A stretch of 64,000 bases of DNA, from contig NZ_JAMWEG010000008.1 of the NCBI RefSeq assembly GCF_025460765.1, positions 285,370-349,369 of the forward strand, read 5' to 3'. Shown here one piece after another: positions 1 to 9,400 of the stretch. A program made the translations under genes and the position numbers. Within the stretch, counting starts at the first letter, position 1. The number at the start of each line of letters is the position of its first letter. Source of the stretch: Micromonospora sp. MA102 (GTDB lineage Bacteria; Actinomycetota; Actinomycetes; Mycobacteriales; Micromonosporaceae). Below the pieces are notes generated by a model. That model was not told the DNA's origin. It searched no databases and was given only the letters and a program-made list of their open reading frames with translations.

Positions 1-1424
<1,424 letters not shown>

Positions 1425-1449
1425 GCTGAACAGCGTGCCACGCCGGGGC

Positions 1450-2502
1450 TCACATCGTCGCCGTGACCTTCTTCAACCCGCGCGGGGCGTCCGGGTCCTC
1501 GCCCCGGGCCAGGGCCAGGGCCAGGGCGAGCCGCTGGAGCGGCAGGATGTCGAGCAGCGGGGCGTACCGCTCGTCGACCTCGGGCACGGCCATCCGGGCG
1601 GTCGCCTCGACGTCGGCGGAGCCGACCACCACGACGTCGGCGCGGCGCTCGCCGAGCCGGGGCAGCACCTCGCGCATCGAGCGACCGCCGGGACCCGACC
1701 CGACCACGGCGAGCACCGGCACGTCCGGGTCGGTCATGGCGAGCGGGCCGTGCAGCAGGTCGGCGCCGGAGAAGGCGAGCGCCGGCAGGTAGGAGGTCTC
1801 CATCAGCTTCAGCGCCGCCTCGCGGGCCGTCGGGTACGCGTAGCCCCGGCCGGTGGTGACGAGCTGGCCGGCGAACCGGTAGCGCGGGGCGAGCTGGGCC
1901 GGGGTGGCGTCGGACAGGGTGCGCTCGGCCAGCTCGGGCAGGCGGGCCAGGGCCTCCCGCTCTTCGGCGGGAAGCACGCCGTCGCCGGCGCGTACGCCCT
2001 CGACGAGCATGAGCAGTGCGAGCAGCTCGGCCGTGTAGGTCTTGGTGGCGGCGACGGCCCGCTCGTGCCCGGCGGCGATGTCCACGCTCAGCTCGGCGGT
2101 GTCCACCAGCCGGGAGTCGGGGTTGTTGGTCACGGCCAGGGTGAGCGCGCCGGTTTCCCGGGCCACCCGCAGCACCTCGGCCAGGTCGGGCGAGCCGCCG
2201 CTCTGGCTGACACCGACCACCAGGGCGTCGGAGAGGTCGGGCCGGGCGCCGAAGACGGTGACGGTGCTGGGCGAGGCGAGCCCGGCGGGCAGGCCGAGCC
2301 GGATCTCGGTGAGGTAGGCCGCGTAGAGCGCCGCGTGGTCGGAGGTGCCCCGGGCGGTGAAGACCACGTGGCGGGGCCGGCGCTCGGCGATCACCGCCGC
2401 GACCCGGGCGATCGCCCCGGCGTGCTCGGCGGAGAGCAGGCGGTCGTAACCGGCCGGCTGCTCGTCGATGTCGGCGGCCATCCCGGCCCCTGGACGCGTC
2501 AC
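1450..2502 (-). CDS. Double SIS-domain sugar isomerase-like protein (GlmS C-terminal half type)
   Basis: A 350-residue protein with two SIS (sugar isomerase) domains, roughly residues 35-165 and 205-330. It has the GlmS-like signatures VGVSQSGGSPDL (phosphosugar loop), ATKTYTAELLAL and EAALKLMETSYLPA. The N-terminal glutaminase domain of glucosamine-6-phosphate synthase is absent, so it is not GlmS; a deaminase or isomerase acting on amino-sugar phosphates is the likeliest role, but the substrate cannot be read from sequence. The GTG start at 2502 is supported by GGAGGGGG six bases upstream. It is divergent from the TPR gene and 25 bp before the pdtaS homologue. Similar stand-alone SIS proteins are common in actinobacteria. 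Confidence 0.85.
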   Translation of the reverse strand: MTRPGAGMAADIDEQPAGYDRLLSAEHAGAIARVAAVIAERRPRHVVFTARGTSDHAALYAAYLTEIRLGLPAGLASPSTVTVFGARPDLSDALVVGVSQSGGSPDLAEVLRVARETGALTLAVTNNPDSRLVDTAELSVDIAAGHERAVAATKTYTAELLALLMLVEGVRAGDGVLPAEEREALARLPELAERTLSDATPAQLAPRYRFAGQLVTTGRGYAYPTAREAALKLMETSYLPALAFSGADLLHGPLAMTDPDVPVLAVVGSGPGGRSMREVLPRLGERRADVVVVGSADVEATARMAVPEVDERYAPLLDILPLQRLALALALARGEDPDAPRGLKKVTATM

Positions 2503-2665
2503 GAAAGACCCCCTCCTGCGCGATTGCCGCGCGTTCGGTGCTCAGTCTTGCACCTTTCGGAGACGGTGAGCAATCGAACGAGCAGGAGTGCGCAGTGGAT
2601 CACCATCCGGCCGCATGATCCCCTAGGCTTGCCCGGCTGGCGGACCGACCACCCGAGAGGACGAC

Positions 2666-4486
2666 GTGCCCGAGGACGACCCCGTGCTCTCGGCGGAGGA
2701 GGAACTCGCACTGGCCCGGCTGGCGCTGGCCGAGGGAGACCTCCGGCACGCCGCCGAACACGTGGCCACCGCCCTCGTCCGGGCGCCCACGCTGCCCGAG
2801 GTGCACGAGACGCTCGCCCGGCTCGCCGCGGCCAGCGACGGCGACCTGGACCTCTTCCCGCTCGGCCACCACGCCTTCGTCGGCGCGGTGGTGGCCCGCG
2901 CCCACCTGCTCGCCGCCGCCGGCCGGCCCGCCGAGGGGCTCGACCTGCTGGCGGCGGCCACCGGTTACGCCCCCGCCGCCGAGTGGGCCGCCGTGCCCTG
3001 GGTGACCGCGCCCGACCTGCCCGAACGGCTCGACCCCGAGCGCACCGCCAAGATCCTCATGCAGGTCTGCGCGGCCGCGCCCGACCCGGTCCCCCGCCGG
3101 CTTCGCGACCCGCTGCGCCCGTACCTCACCCTGGCCCGCAACGCGGTCGCCGTGCACCCGGCCCACCCGCTGCTGCTGGGCGCGGCGTCCGCGCTGGCCC
3201 GGCGCCTCGGCGAGGTCGCCCTCGCCGTCACCTGGGCCTCCCGGGGGGTACGCGCACAGCCCACCAAACTCGGCGAGGTGTGGCTCGGGTACGCGTACCG
3301 CAGCGCCGGCCGGACCCGGGACGCGCTCGCCGCGCTGCAGCGGGCCGTCGCCCTCGACCCCGACGACCTGGCGGTCTACGCCGACATCGCCGGAACGCTG
3401 GCCGACCACGGCCGGCTCGACGAGGCGCTGGGCTGGATCGACCGGGCCCTGGCCAAGGACCCGACCTTCGACTGCGCCGTGCACACCGCCCACCGGCTGC
3501 GCTTCCAGCGCGACGGGGACGTGGCCCACCTGGTGGCCCTCGCCGACTTCGTGCGGGACCACCCCGACGACACCCACGAGCACGGCGACCTGGCCGAGTG
3601 CTGCCGGGGCCGCCCCTGGCTGGGCCAGGTGACCCCGGCCGGCGGCCCGGTGCTGGACGCGCTGCGCCAGGCGCTCGCCGCCGACGCCCCGGTGGCCGTA
3701 CGCCTGGACGGGCTGGAACCGCCGAGCGCCATGCGGACCGCGGCCGAGGCGGCGCCGGGGCTGGCCGTCGAGGTGACCGCGGTAGCCGACCCGGACCCGC
3801 GCGAACCCCGGCGGGCCACCACCTGCCAGCTCTGGCGGTACGACGGCACCGTGGCCGCGCCCACCCTGCCCACCCCGTCGGCCGAGGCGGCGGAACGGAT
3901 CCGGCAGCTCGCCCACCCGGCCTGGCCGCACCCGCCGGCCGCGTACGACGCCGCGGTGGGACTGGCCACCCTGGACCTCACCGACCTGCTGGGCGTGCTG
4001 GTGCACCCACCGGCCGCGCCGGCCACCGCCCTCGGACGGGTGCTCGCCGGCCAGGACCCGTCGCTCTGGGTGCGCTGCGTGCAGGTGTGGGCCTGCCTCG
4101 GCCTGCTGCACCACCGCACCGACGAGCCGTGGGCGGAGTCCACCCGGCGCCGGGTGCTGCTGGAACTGCTCTGGGGCGTGGAGGACTGGATCACCGAGGC
4201 GGCGATGTTCGCCCTGGTCACCGCCGCCTGGGTGGATCCCGCGGTCCGCCCCGACGTGGCCCGGGTGGTGGCCGAGCGGCTCGCCGACGTGGCGGCCGTG
4301 GCCCGCGAGCGCCGGGTGCCGATCGCGGTGTCGCTGGCCCACCTGGCGTTGGCCACCCCGGACCTGGACCCGCCCACCCGCGCCCTGGCCGACACCCTGG
4401 CCACCGGCCCGGTTCCGGCCGCTTCGCCCGGCGCCCTGCGCCGCCTCTGGCGCCGCCTCGCCGGACTCTTCCGCCGGCATCCCTGA
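2666..4486 (+). CDS. Tetratricopeptide-repeat protein
   Basis: A 606-residue soluble protein starting at GTG (2666). TPR-like helices are clearest around residues 195-275, for example the stretch around VWLGYAYRSAGRTRDALAAL and the next repeat around DEALGWIDRALAKDP. The rest is alanine- and leucine-rich and helical in character, without a recognisable catalytic motif, signal peptide or membrane segment. TPR arrays mediate protein-protein contacts, so a scaffold or adaptor role is likely but no partner is evident. It is divergent from the SIS-domain gene and convergent with the exporter, sharing the hairpin at 4531-4572. Confidence 0.8.
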   Translation: MPEDDPVLSAEEELALARLALAEGDLRHAAEHVATALVRAPTLPEVHETLARLAAASDGDLDLFPLGHHAFVGAVVARAHLLAAAGRPAEGLDLLAAATGYAPAAEWAAVPWVTAPDLPERLDPERTAKILMQVCAAAPDPVPRRLRDPLRPYLTLARNAVAVHPAHPLLLGAASALARRLGEVALAVTWASRGVRAQPTKLGEVWLGYAYRSAGRTRDALAALQRAVALDPDDLAVYADIAGTLADHGRLDEALGWIDRALAKDPTFDCAVHTAHRLRFQRDGDVAHLVALADFVRDHPDDTHEHGDLAECCRGRPWLGQVTPAGGPVLDALRQALAADAPVAVRLDGLEPPSAMRTAAEAAPGLAVEVTAVADPDPREPRRATTCQLWRYDGTVAAPTLPTPSAEAAERIRQLAHPAWPHPPAAYDAAVGLATLDLTDLLGVLVHPPAAPATALGRVLAGQDPSLWVRCVQVWACLGLLHHRTDEPWAESTRRRVLLELLWGVEDWITEAAMFALVTAAWVDPAVRPDVARVVAERLADVAAVARERRVPIAVSLAHLALATPDLDPPTRALADTLATGPVPAASPGALRRLWRRLAGLFRRHP

Positions 4487-4530
4487 CCCGCCACCACCTC
4501 GGCCGGGCCTCGGGCGCAGCCCGGAAACGA

Positions 4531-4572
4531 CGCGGCCACGCCGGACCCGGGGACGGGTCGGGCGTGGCCGCG
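4531..4572. terminator. Bidirectional hairpin terminator
   Basis: Arms CGCGGCCACGCC (4531-4542) and GGCGTGGCCGCG (4561-4572) are perfectly complementary, and the enclosed segment contains a further GACCCG/CGGGTC pair. It sits between convergent genes. There is no U-tract, as is common in high-GC actinobacteria. Confidence 0.65.
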
Positions 4573-4581
4573 GCGGACGGG

Positions 4582-6174
4582 TCAGGCGACGGGAGACCTG
4601 CCGAGGGCGGCCTCGGCCTGGTCCTCCGGGGTGGTGTCGGCGGGCGGGGCCTCGTTCGCCGAGCGCAGCGGGACCTCCTTGATGAACCAGGCGAGCACCG
4701 GGACCGCCACGGTGAAGAAGACCGCCCAGAAGAAGACGTGCGAGATGGCGTCGGAGAGCGCGCCGAGCACGACCTCCCGCACCGGCCCGGACAGCTCCTT
4801 GAGCTTCTCCAGGTTCATGGCGCCGCCCTCGCCGCCGCCCCCGCCGGCGAAGGCCGGACCGGCGGCGGAGTCCGCGAGCCGGTTGGCGAAGATCGCGCCG
4901 AACAGCGAGACGCCGAACGAGCCGCCGATCGACCGGAAGAAGGTGGCCGCGCCGCTCGCCGCGCCCAGGTCCTTCTGCTCCACGCTGTTCTGCGCGATCA
5001 GCATCGAGGTCTGCATGAGGAAGCCCATGCCGACGCCGAGCACGACCATGTAGAGCGAGGAGACGGTCTTGCTGGTGCCCAGGTCGAGCTGGGTCAGCAG
5101 GCCCATGCCGGCGGTCATCACCACGCCGCCGATGATCGGGAAGGCGCGGTAGCGCCCGGTCTTCGTGATGGCCCGGCCGACGACCAGCGAGACCACCAGC
5201 ATGCCGAACATCAGCGGAAGCAGCAGCAGGCCGCTGTTGGTGGCCGAAGCGCCCTGCACGGTCTGCTGGTAGAGCGGCAGGAAGTTCATCGCGCCGAACA
5301 TGGCGAAGCCGAGCAGGAAGCCGATGATCGAGATGAGGGCGAAGTTCCGGTTGCTGAACAGGCTCAGCGGCAGGATCGGCTCCGGGGCGCGCCGCTCGAC
5401 CAGGCCGAAGGCCACCAGGGTGACCAGCGCGAGCGCGGCGAGGCCGAGGATCTGCGGGGACGCCCAGTCGTACTGGTTGCCGCCCCACGTGGTGACGAGC
5501 ACGATCGCGGTGATGCCGACGGAGAGCAGCGCGGCGCCCAGCCAGTCGATCTTGTGCTCGGTGCGGTACTTCGGCAGGTGCATGGTGGTAGCCAGCAGCA
5601 GCAGGGCCACGCCGCCGAGCGGCAGGTTGACGTAGAACGCCCAGCGCCAGGAGAGGTGGTCGGTGATGAAGCCGCCGACCAGCGGGCCGGCCACCATGGC
5701 GATGGCCATGATGCCGGCGATCATGCCCTGGTAGCGACCCCGCTCGCGGGGCGGCACCAGGTCACCGATGATCGCCATGACACCGACCATCAGGCCGCCG
5801 GCGCCGAGACCCTGGACGGCCCGGAAGGCGATCAGCTCGATCATGCCGGTGTCGTTGCCGCCGAACATGCTGGAGCCGGACATGCCGCAGAGCGCGGAGC
5901 CGACCAGGAAGACGACCACCGAGGTCAGGAAGACCGCCTTGCGGCCGTAGAGGTCACCGAGCTTGCCCCAGATCGGGGTGGAGACCGTGGTGCCCAGCAC
6001 GTACGCGGTGACCACCCAGGTGAAGTGGTCCGCCCCGCCGAACTCGAAGACGATCCGCGGCAGCGCGGTGCTGACGATCATGTTGTCGAGCATCGCGAGC
6101 ATCATCGCGATCATCAGGCCGAAGAGGACGACCCGGACATTGGGTCTGGTCGCCACCTGGGCTGGTTGACTCAT
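4582..6174 (-). CDS. DHA2-family (EmrB/QacA) MFS multidrug exporter
   Basis: A 530-residue integral membrane protein with about 14 hydrophobic segments, the size and layout of proton-driven DHA2 drug exporters. It begins MSQPAQVATRPNVRVVLFGLM and carries the MFS loop motif GKLGDLYGRK after the second segment and the family motif around AGPLVGGFITDHLSWRWAFY in segment five. A glycine-rich loop (AFAGGGGGEGG) lies between segments near residue 440. It is divergently transcribed from a TetR regulator across a 100-bp gap that holds a near-perfect palindrome, the usual repressor-exporter arrangement; the expected effect is efflux induced by the exported compound. The substrate cannot be told from sequence. 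Confidence 0.92.
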   Translation of the reverse strand: MSQPAQVATRPNVRVVLFGLMIAMMLAMLDNMIVSTALPRIVFEFGGADHFTWVVTAYVLGTTVSTPIWGKLGDLYGRKAVFLTSVVVFLVGSALCGMSGSSMFGGNDTGMIELIAFRAVQGLGAGGLMVGVMAIIGDLVPPRERGRYQGMIAGIMAIAMVAGPLVGGFITDHLSWRWAFYVNLPLGGVALLLLATTMHLPKYRTEHKIDWLGAALLSVGITAIVLVTTWGGNQYDWASPQILGLAALALVTLVAFGLVERRAPEPILPLSLFSNRNFALISIIGFLLGFAMFGAMNFLPLYQQTVQGASATNSGLLLLPLMFGMLVVSLVVGRAITKTGRYRAFPIIGGVVMTAGMGLLTQLDLGTSKTVSSLYMVVLGVGMGFLMQTSMLIAQNSVEQKDLGAASGAATFFRSIGGSFGVSLFGAIFANRLADSAAGPAFAGGGGGEGGAMNLEKLKELSGPVREVVLGALSDAISHVFFWAVFFTVAVPVLAWFIKEVPLRSANEAPPADTTPEDQAEAALGRSPVA

Positions 6175-6207
6175 GGGTAAGCTCCCCCGAAGATCTGTGA
6201 CCTACTT

Positions 6208-6249
6208 ACTTGCCGTCCGGCTAGTTACCTTACTAGCCGGACGGTAAGT
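6208..6249. promoter_or_regulatory. Palindromic operator, candidate TetR site
   Basis: Arms CTTGCCGTCCGGCTAGTTA (6209-6227) and the complement of 6230-6248 (CTTACCGTCCGGCTAGTAA) match at 17 of 19 positions around a centre at 6228/6229. It lies between the divergent exporter and TetR genes and would overlap both promoters. The element is read directly; its assignment to this TetR is inferred from position. Confidence 0.75.
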
Positions 6250-6274
6250 TGGTCAGTAGGAACCGTCAAGCGAA

Positions 6275-6859
6275 TTGGGTGATGTACGGGTGAGGGAGAG
6301 CACAGGCGGCACGCGGCAACGCATTCAGGCCGTCGCGCTGGAGCTCTTCACCGAGCAGGGCTACGAGAAGACCTCGCTCCGGGAGATCGCCGAACGACTC
6401 GGCGTGACCAAGGCCGCCCTCTACTACCACTTCAAGAGCAAGGACGAGATCGTCAGCAGCTTCGTCGACGACCGGCTGCGCCGGATGGACGAGCTGATCG
6501 AGTGGGCCGTCACCCAGCCGGCCACCCTGGCGACCCGGCGCGCGCTGCTGAGCCGGTACGCCGACGCGATGTTCGCCGGGGAACTGCCCCGGGTCATGCG
6601 GTTCTTCGAGCAGAACCAGACGGTGCTCAAGAGCCTCACCGCCGGGCAGCAGATGCGCGACCGGATGATGCGGCTGGCGCACGAGCTGAGCCGGGGCGAC
6701 GACTCCCCGGCCGCCCAGCTGCGCGCCACGCTGACCCTGTTCGCCGTGCACAGCAGCTGGTTCGCGGTCCGCACCCCCGGCATCAGCGACGACGAGCGCA
6801 AGAAGATCGCCCTCGAGGTCGCCGACGAGCTGCTCGCGAAGATCGCCGACGCCTCCTGA
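6275..6859 (+). CDS. TetR-family transcriptional repressor
   Basis: A 194-residue (or 189) regulator. The N-terminal helix-turn-helix is canonical: TRQRIQAVALELFTEQGYEK, then REIAERLGVTKAALYYHFKS and KDEIV. The C-terminal ligand domain is not diagnostic. The TTG start at 6275 follows GTAGGAA by about 12 bases; a GTG at 6290 is in frame and equally plausible because most TetR proteins begin only a few residues before the first helix. It is divergent from the DHA2 exporter and most likely represses it and itself through the palindrome at 6208-6249. It ends 16 bp from the convergent acetyltransferase gene. Confidence 0.9.
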   Translation: MGDVRVRESTGGTRQRIQAVALELFTEQGYEKTSLREIAERLGVTKAALYYHFKSKDEIVSSFVDDRLRRMDELIEWAVTQPATLATRRALLSRYADAMFAGELPRVMRFFEQNQTVLKSLTAGQQMRDRMMRLAHELSRGDDSPAAQLRATLTLFAVHSSWFAVRTPGISDDERKKIALEVADELLAKIADAS

Positions 6860-6875
6860 GCGGGGCGGGTCCGGG

Positions 6876-7388
6876 TCAGGCCGGGCGGGTCAGGTCCAGG
6901 CGCAGGCCGAGCAGCTCCACACCGGGCAGCGGGGCCCAGTCCTTCTCCGGCGCCCGCACGAAGCCCAGCCGCCCGTAGAGCCGCCGCGCCACGGCGGCCA
7001 TCCCGCTGCGTACGCAGATCACCACCGCCGAGCAGCCCAGCTCGGTGGCACGCGCCACGCACGCCCCGACCAGGACCGCGCCGGCGCCCCGGCCCTGCGC
7101 GGCGGGGTCGACCGCCAGCATCCGGAACTCGGCCTCACCCGGGCCGGCGAGCTCGGCGAACGGGGTGCCGGGCAGCACGAACGTCACGGCGCCCACCACC
7201 TCACCGGTCACCTCGTCGACAGCTACCAGCACCTCACCGGTCTCCGCCCGGGTGGCCACGTCGGCCAGCACCGGCGCGTAGCCCGTCTCGCCCTTGAGCT
7301 GCCCGTCGGCCTCGTACGCGGCGACCGTCAGGCGGGCCACCGCCGGGAAGTCGGCCGGCTCCGCTCGTCGGACGCGCAGCCCGCTCAA
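6876..7388 (-). CDS. GNAT-family N-acetyltransferase
   Basis: A 170-residue acetyltransferase. The acetyl-CoA binding motif A is visible as RMLAVDPAAQGRGAGAVLVG (Q/R-x-x-G-x-G/A), and the C-terminal motif B region reads ARRLYGRLGFVRAP. The substrate is unknown. The start is a TTG at 7388 whose last bases overlap the TGA of the upstream biotin-carrier gene, so the two are probably translationally coupled. A GNAT-domain gene also lies in the equivalent part of the mycobacterial sigH region (recall), but orthology is not established here. Confidence 0.85.
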   Translation of the reverse strand: MSGLRVRRAEPADFPAVARLTVAAYEADGQLKGETGYAPVLADVATRAETGEVLVAVDEVTGEVVGAVTFVLPGTPFAELAGPGEAEFRMLAVDPAAQGRGAGAVLVGACVARATELGCSAVVICVRSGMAAVARRLYGRLGFVRAPEKDWAPLPGVELLGLRLDLTRPA

Positions 7389-7600
7389 CCGATCACCGCG
7401 ATCAGGTCACCGTCCTGCACGACGTCGCCCTCGTTGACCGCGATCCGCTGCACCACGCCGTCGGACTCGGCGACAACGGGGATCTCCATCTTCATCGACT
7501 CCAGGATCACCAGCGTGTCCCCCTCGGACACGGTGTCCCCGGCCGACGCCACGACCTTCCAGACGTTCGCCACCATCTCGGCGCGGATCTCCTCGGCCAT
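7385..7600 (-). CDS. Biotin/lipoyl-attachment carrier protein (TB7.3-like)
   Basis: A 71-residue single-domain carrier from the ATG at 7600. The modified lysine sits in the canonical LESMKMEIPV at about residues 33-42, and the second half (VNEGDVVQDGDLIAVIG) is the matching beta-hammerhead strand set. It is nearly the same length and order as mycobacterial TB7.3 (Rv3221c), which also lies between pdtaS and the anti-sigma/sigH pair. Such free-standing carriers accept biotin from BirA; no carboxylase is encoded nearby, so its enzyme partner is unknown. It overlaps the start of the GNAT gene. Confidence 0.9.
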   Translation of the reverse strand: MAEEIRAEMVANVWKVVASAGDTVSEGDTLVILESMKMEIPVVAESDGVVQRIAVNEGDVVQDGDLIAVIG

Positions 7601-7830
7601 CTCCGGGCCCTCCCTCTCCACCGCTGTCTGCTGCGAACGGTATCCAATCATGAGCCCGCTCACGCTCCGGCACAGCGCGCCCGGCACGCCGGTTCCGCCC
7701 CCGCCGGTCCCCCGCGACCCGCGTCGGCACTAGCATCAGCGCGGTCGGCTCCCGGCGCCCGGGAACCGGCACGCGACCTCCGCCGCGCTCGCCCGCGGCC
7801 GGACCGTGACCAGCACAAAGGAGGCAGAGC

Positions 7831-7905
7831 ATGGCGAAGAAGGCCCGTAAGAAGAAGGCCCGTAAGAAGAGCGGCGCCAACCACGGCAAGCGCCCCAACT
7901 CCTGA
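7831..7905 (+). CDS. 50S ribosomal protein bL37
   Basis: A 24-residue, extremely basic peptide, MAKKARKKKARKKSGANHGK followed by RPNS and a TGA at 7903-7905. The ANHGKRPN tail is the hallmark of bL37, a small actinobacterial large-subunit protein seen in mycobacterial ribosome structures (recall). A strong Shine-Dalgarno, AAAGGAGG, ends about seven bases before the ATG. It lies next to the anti-sigma/sigma pair and is followed by a perfect hairpin at 7948-7979. It is easily missed because of its length. Confidence 0.9.
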   Translation: MAKKARKKKARKKSGANHGKRPNS

Positions 7906-7947
7906 TCCCGGATCGGAGTCGGTGCCGGCCCCCGGGCCGGACACACG

Positions 7948-7979
7948 GGTGGCCCGGGTCCAGACGGACCCGGGCCACC
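7948..7979. terminator. Bidirectional hairpin terminator
   Basis: Perfect 14-bp stem GGTGGCCCGGGTCC / GGACCCGGGCCACC with an AGAC loop, between the convergent bL37 and anti-sigma genes. Confidence 0.75.
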
Positions 7980-8006
7980 GGTGATTTCAGCTCGTTGCCG
8001 CTGCCG

Positions 8007-8300
8007 TCAGTCGGCCAGCTCGCGGGACTCGGTGGTCTCGAAGACCACCAGCTCGGACAGGCGGACCCGCAGCCGCTCGCGCAACTGCTCCGGCGCGGTC
8101 TCGTTGCCGCAGCAGCGGGCGACCAGCGCCTTCACCTCCTGCTCGATGCCGTACTCGTGCAGGCAGGGCCCGCACTCCTCCAGGTGCTCCCGGATGAGGA
8201 CGCGGCGCTCCTCACCGCACTCCAGGTCCAGGTAGAGGTAGACCTCGGCGAGCACCTCGCGGCAGTCCGTCTCGTGCGGCTTCCCACAGCTCACGGTCAC
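8007..8300 (-). CDS. Zinc-binding anti-sigma factor, RsrA/RshA type
   Basis: A 97-residue ZAS-family anti-sigma factor. The redox-sensing zinc motif H-x3-C-x2-C reads REHLEECGPCLHEYG (about residues 38-52), with further cysteines at residues 5 and 13 and a CC pair near residue 63. In RsrA/RshA, thiol oxidation releases zinc and frees the sigma factor. The GTG start at 8300 overlaps the sigma stop codon by four bases (GTGA), indicating translational coupling and near-stoichiometric production. It acts in the cytoplasm on the product of the adjacent sigma gene. Confidence 0.93.
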   Translation of the reverse strand: MTVSCGKPHETDCREVLAEVYLYLDLECGEERRVLIREHLEECGPCLHEYGIEQEVKALVARCCGNETAPEQLRERLRVRLSELVVFETTESRELAD

Positions 8301-9103
8301 ACCTCCCGGCTGGCGGCGGCGGTCGAGCCCTTCGACGGCGCGGAGGTGAAGCCCCGCTCCGCCGCGTACTGCTCGAGCAGCTTGCGCAGATTACGACGGC
8401 CGCGGTGCAGCCGCGACATCACGGTGCCGATCGGCGTGCCCATGACGTCGGCGACCTCCTTGTAGGAGAAGCCCTCGACGTCGGTGAGGTAGACCGCCAT
8501 GCGGAACTCCTCCGGCAGCTGCTGGAGGGCTTCCTTGACGTCGCTGTCCGGCAGCCGGTCCAGCGCCTCGGTCTCCGCCGAGCGCAACCCGCTGGACGTG
8601 TGCGACTCCGCCTCGGCGAGCTGCCAGTCGGTGATCTCGTCCGTGGGCGCCTGGATGGGCTGGCGCTGCCGCTTCCGGTAGGAGTTGATGTAGGTGTTGG
8701 TCAGGATCCGGTACAACCAGGCCTTCAGGTTCGTGCCCTGCTCGAACTGGTGGAAGGCGGCGTACGCCTTCAGGTACGTCTCCTGGACCAGGTCCTCGGC
8801 ATCCGCCGGGTTGCGGGTCATCCGCAGCCCGGCAGCGTAGAGCTGGTCGACGAAGGGCATCGCGTCCCGCTCGAAGCGGGCCCTGCGCTCGTCCGTCTTC
8901 TCGGTCGTCAACCGCACGTCCCCTCGCGTCGGATGCTGTCCCGCCGAGGATACGCGTACCCACCTGTCGGCAGATTCACTTCCGGACTCTGTGCTGGTGC
9001 TCACGGCCGACGCCGTCGCGGGCCAGTCCGGCGCGTCCAGCAGCCGCTTGAGCTGCCGCGCGTCCTGTTCGTCCCGCTCCCGGCTCCGTGTCTCGGTCGG
9101 CAC
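8297..9103 (-). CDS. sigH: ECF sigma factor of the SigR/SigH thiol-stress group
   Basis: Region 2 reads RMTRNPADAEDLVQETYLKA followed by FEQGTNLKAWLYRILTNTYI, and region 4 reads LPEEFRMAVYLTDVEGFSYK then GTPIGTVMSRLHRGRRNLRK, typical of SigR/SigH. It is cotranscribed with the RsrA-type anti-sigma gene (4-base overlap). Two start regions are visible. A GTG at 9103, preceded by GAGGGGG, gives 268 residues with a 60-residue hydrophilic extension. A GTG at 8917 or TTG at 8911, just before TTEKTDERRARF, gives the usual-length protein; GAGGGG is positioned for the TTG. A long, unstable isoform made from an autoregulated upstream promoter is known for Streptomyces SigR, and a matching promoter lies at 9144-9170. 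The long start is annotated here; which one dominates is uncertain. Confidence 0.92.
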   Translation of the reverse strand: MPTETRSRERDEQDARQLKRLLDAPDWPATASAVSTSTESGSESADRWVRVSSAGQHPTRGDVRLTTEKTDERRARFERDAMPFVDQLYAAGLRMTRNPADAEDLVQETYLKAYAAFHQFEQGTNLKAWLYRILTNTYINSYRKRQRQPIQAPTDEITDWQLAEAESHTSSGLRSAETEALDRLPDSDVKEALQQLPEEFRMAVYLTDVEGFSYKEVADVMGTPIGTVMSRLHRGRRNLRKLLEQYAAERGFTSAPSKGSTAAASREV

Positions 9104-9143
9104 CGGTCACCCCCCTCGGCTGGAAAACGCATCCGGGGGTAGT

Positions 9144-9170
9144 AACGCTCGCCGCCGGGCCGGACATTCC
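9144..9170 (-). promoter_or_regulatory. SigR/SigH-type promoter of the sigma/anti-sigma operon
   Basis: On the minus strand GGAAT (9170-9166) and GTT (9146-9144) are separated by 19 bases, matching the SigR consensus GGAAT-N18/19-GTT. Transcription would start near 9137, about 34 bases before the GTG at 9103, so the transcript would encode the long sigma form. Positive autoregulation is inferred. Confidence 0.75.
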
Positions 9171-9185
9171 ACGCCGCCCCACCCG

Positions 9186-9229
9186 TTCCTGGTCCCCGCC
9201 TCGGCCGCGACCGACGCTGGGACCAGGAA
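9186..9229. repeat. 11-bp inverted repeat upstream of the sigma promoter
   Basis: TTCCTGGTCCC (9186-9196) and GGGACCAGGAA (9219-9229) are perfect complements with a 22-nt loop. It lies 16 bp beyond the -35 element and downstream of the hydrolase gene. It could be the hydrolase terminator or an operator for the sigma promoter. The surrounding 9230-9400 shows nothing further. Confidence 0.5.
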
Positions 9230-9400
9230 GGGCCTGGGAGGGTGGCCCCGGACGCCCGAACCGGGCGCCCGACACCACCCGTAGCAACGACCCGCCGCCA
9301 CCGACGGTCACGCCGACCCCTCCGCCGCCGCGTGTCGCCCCTCCACCGCTCGGCGCCCCGGGCCTTCCGGGCCGAGCCGCCGGCGACGTCGCGGGGACGG

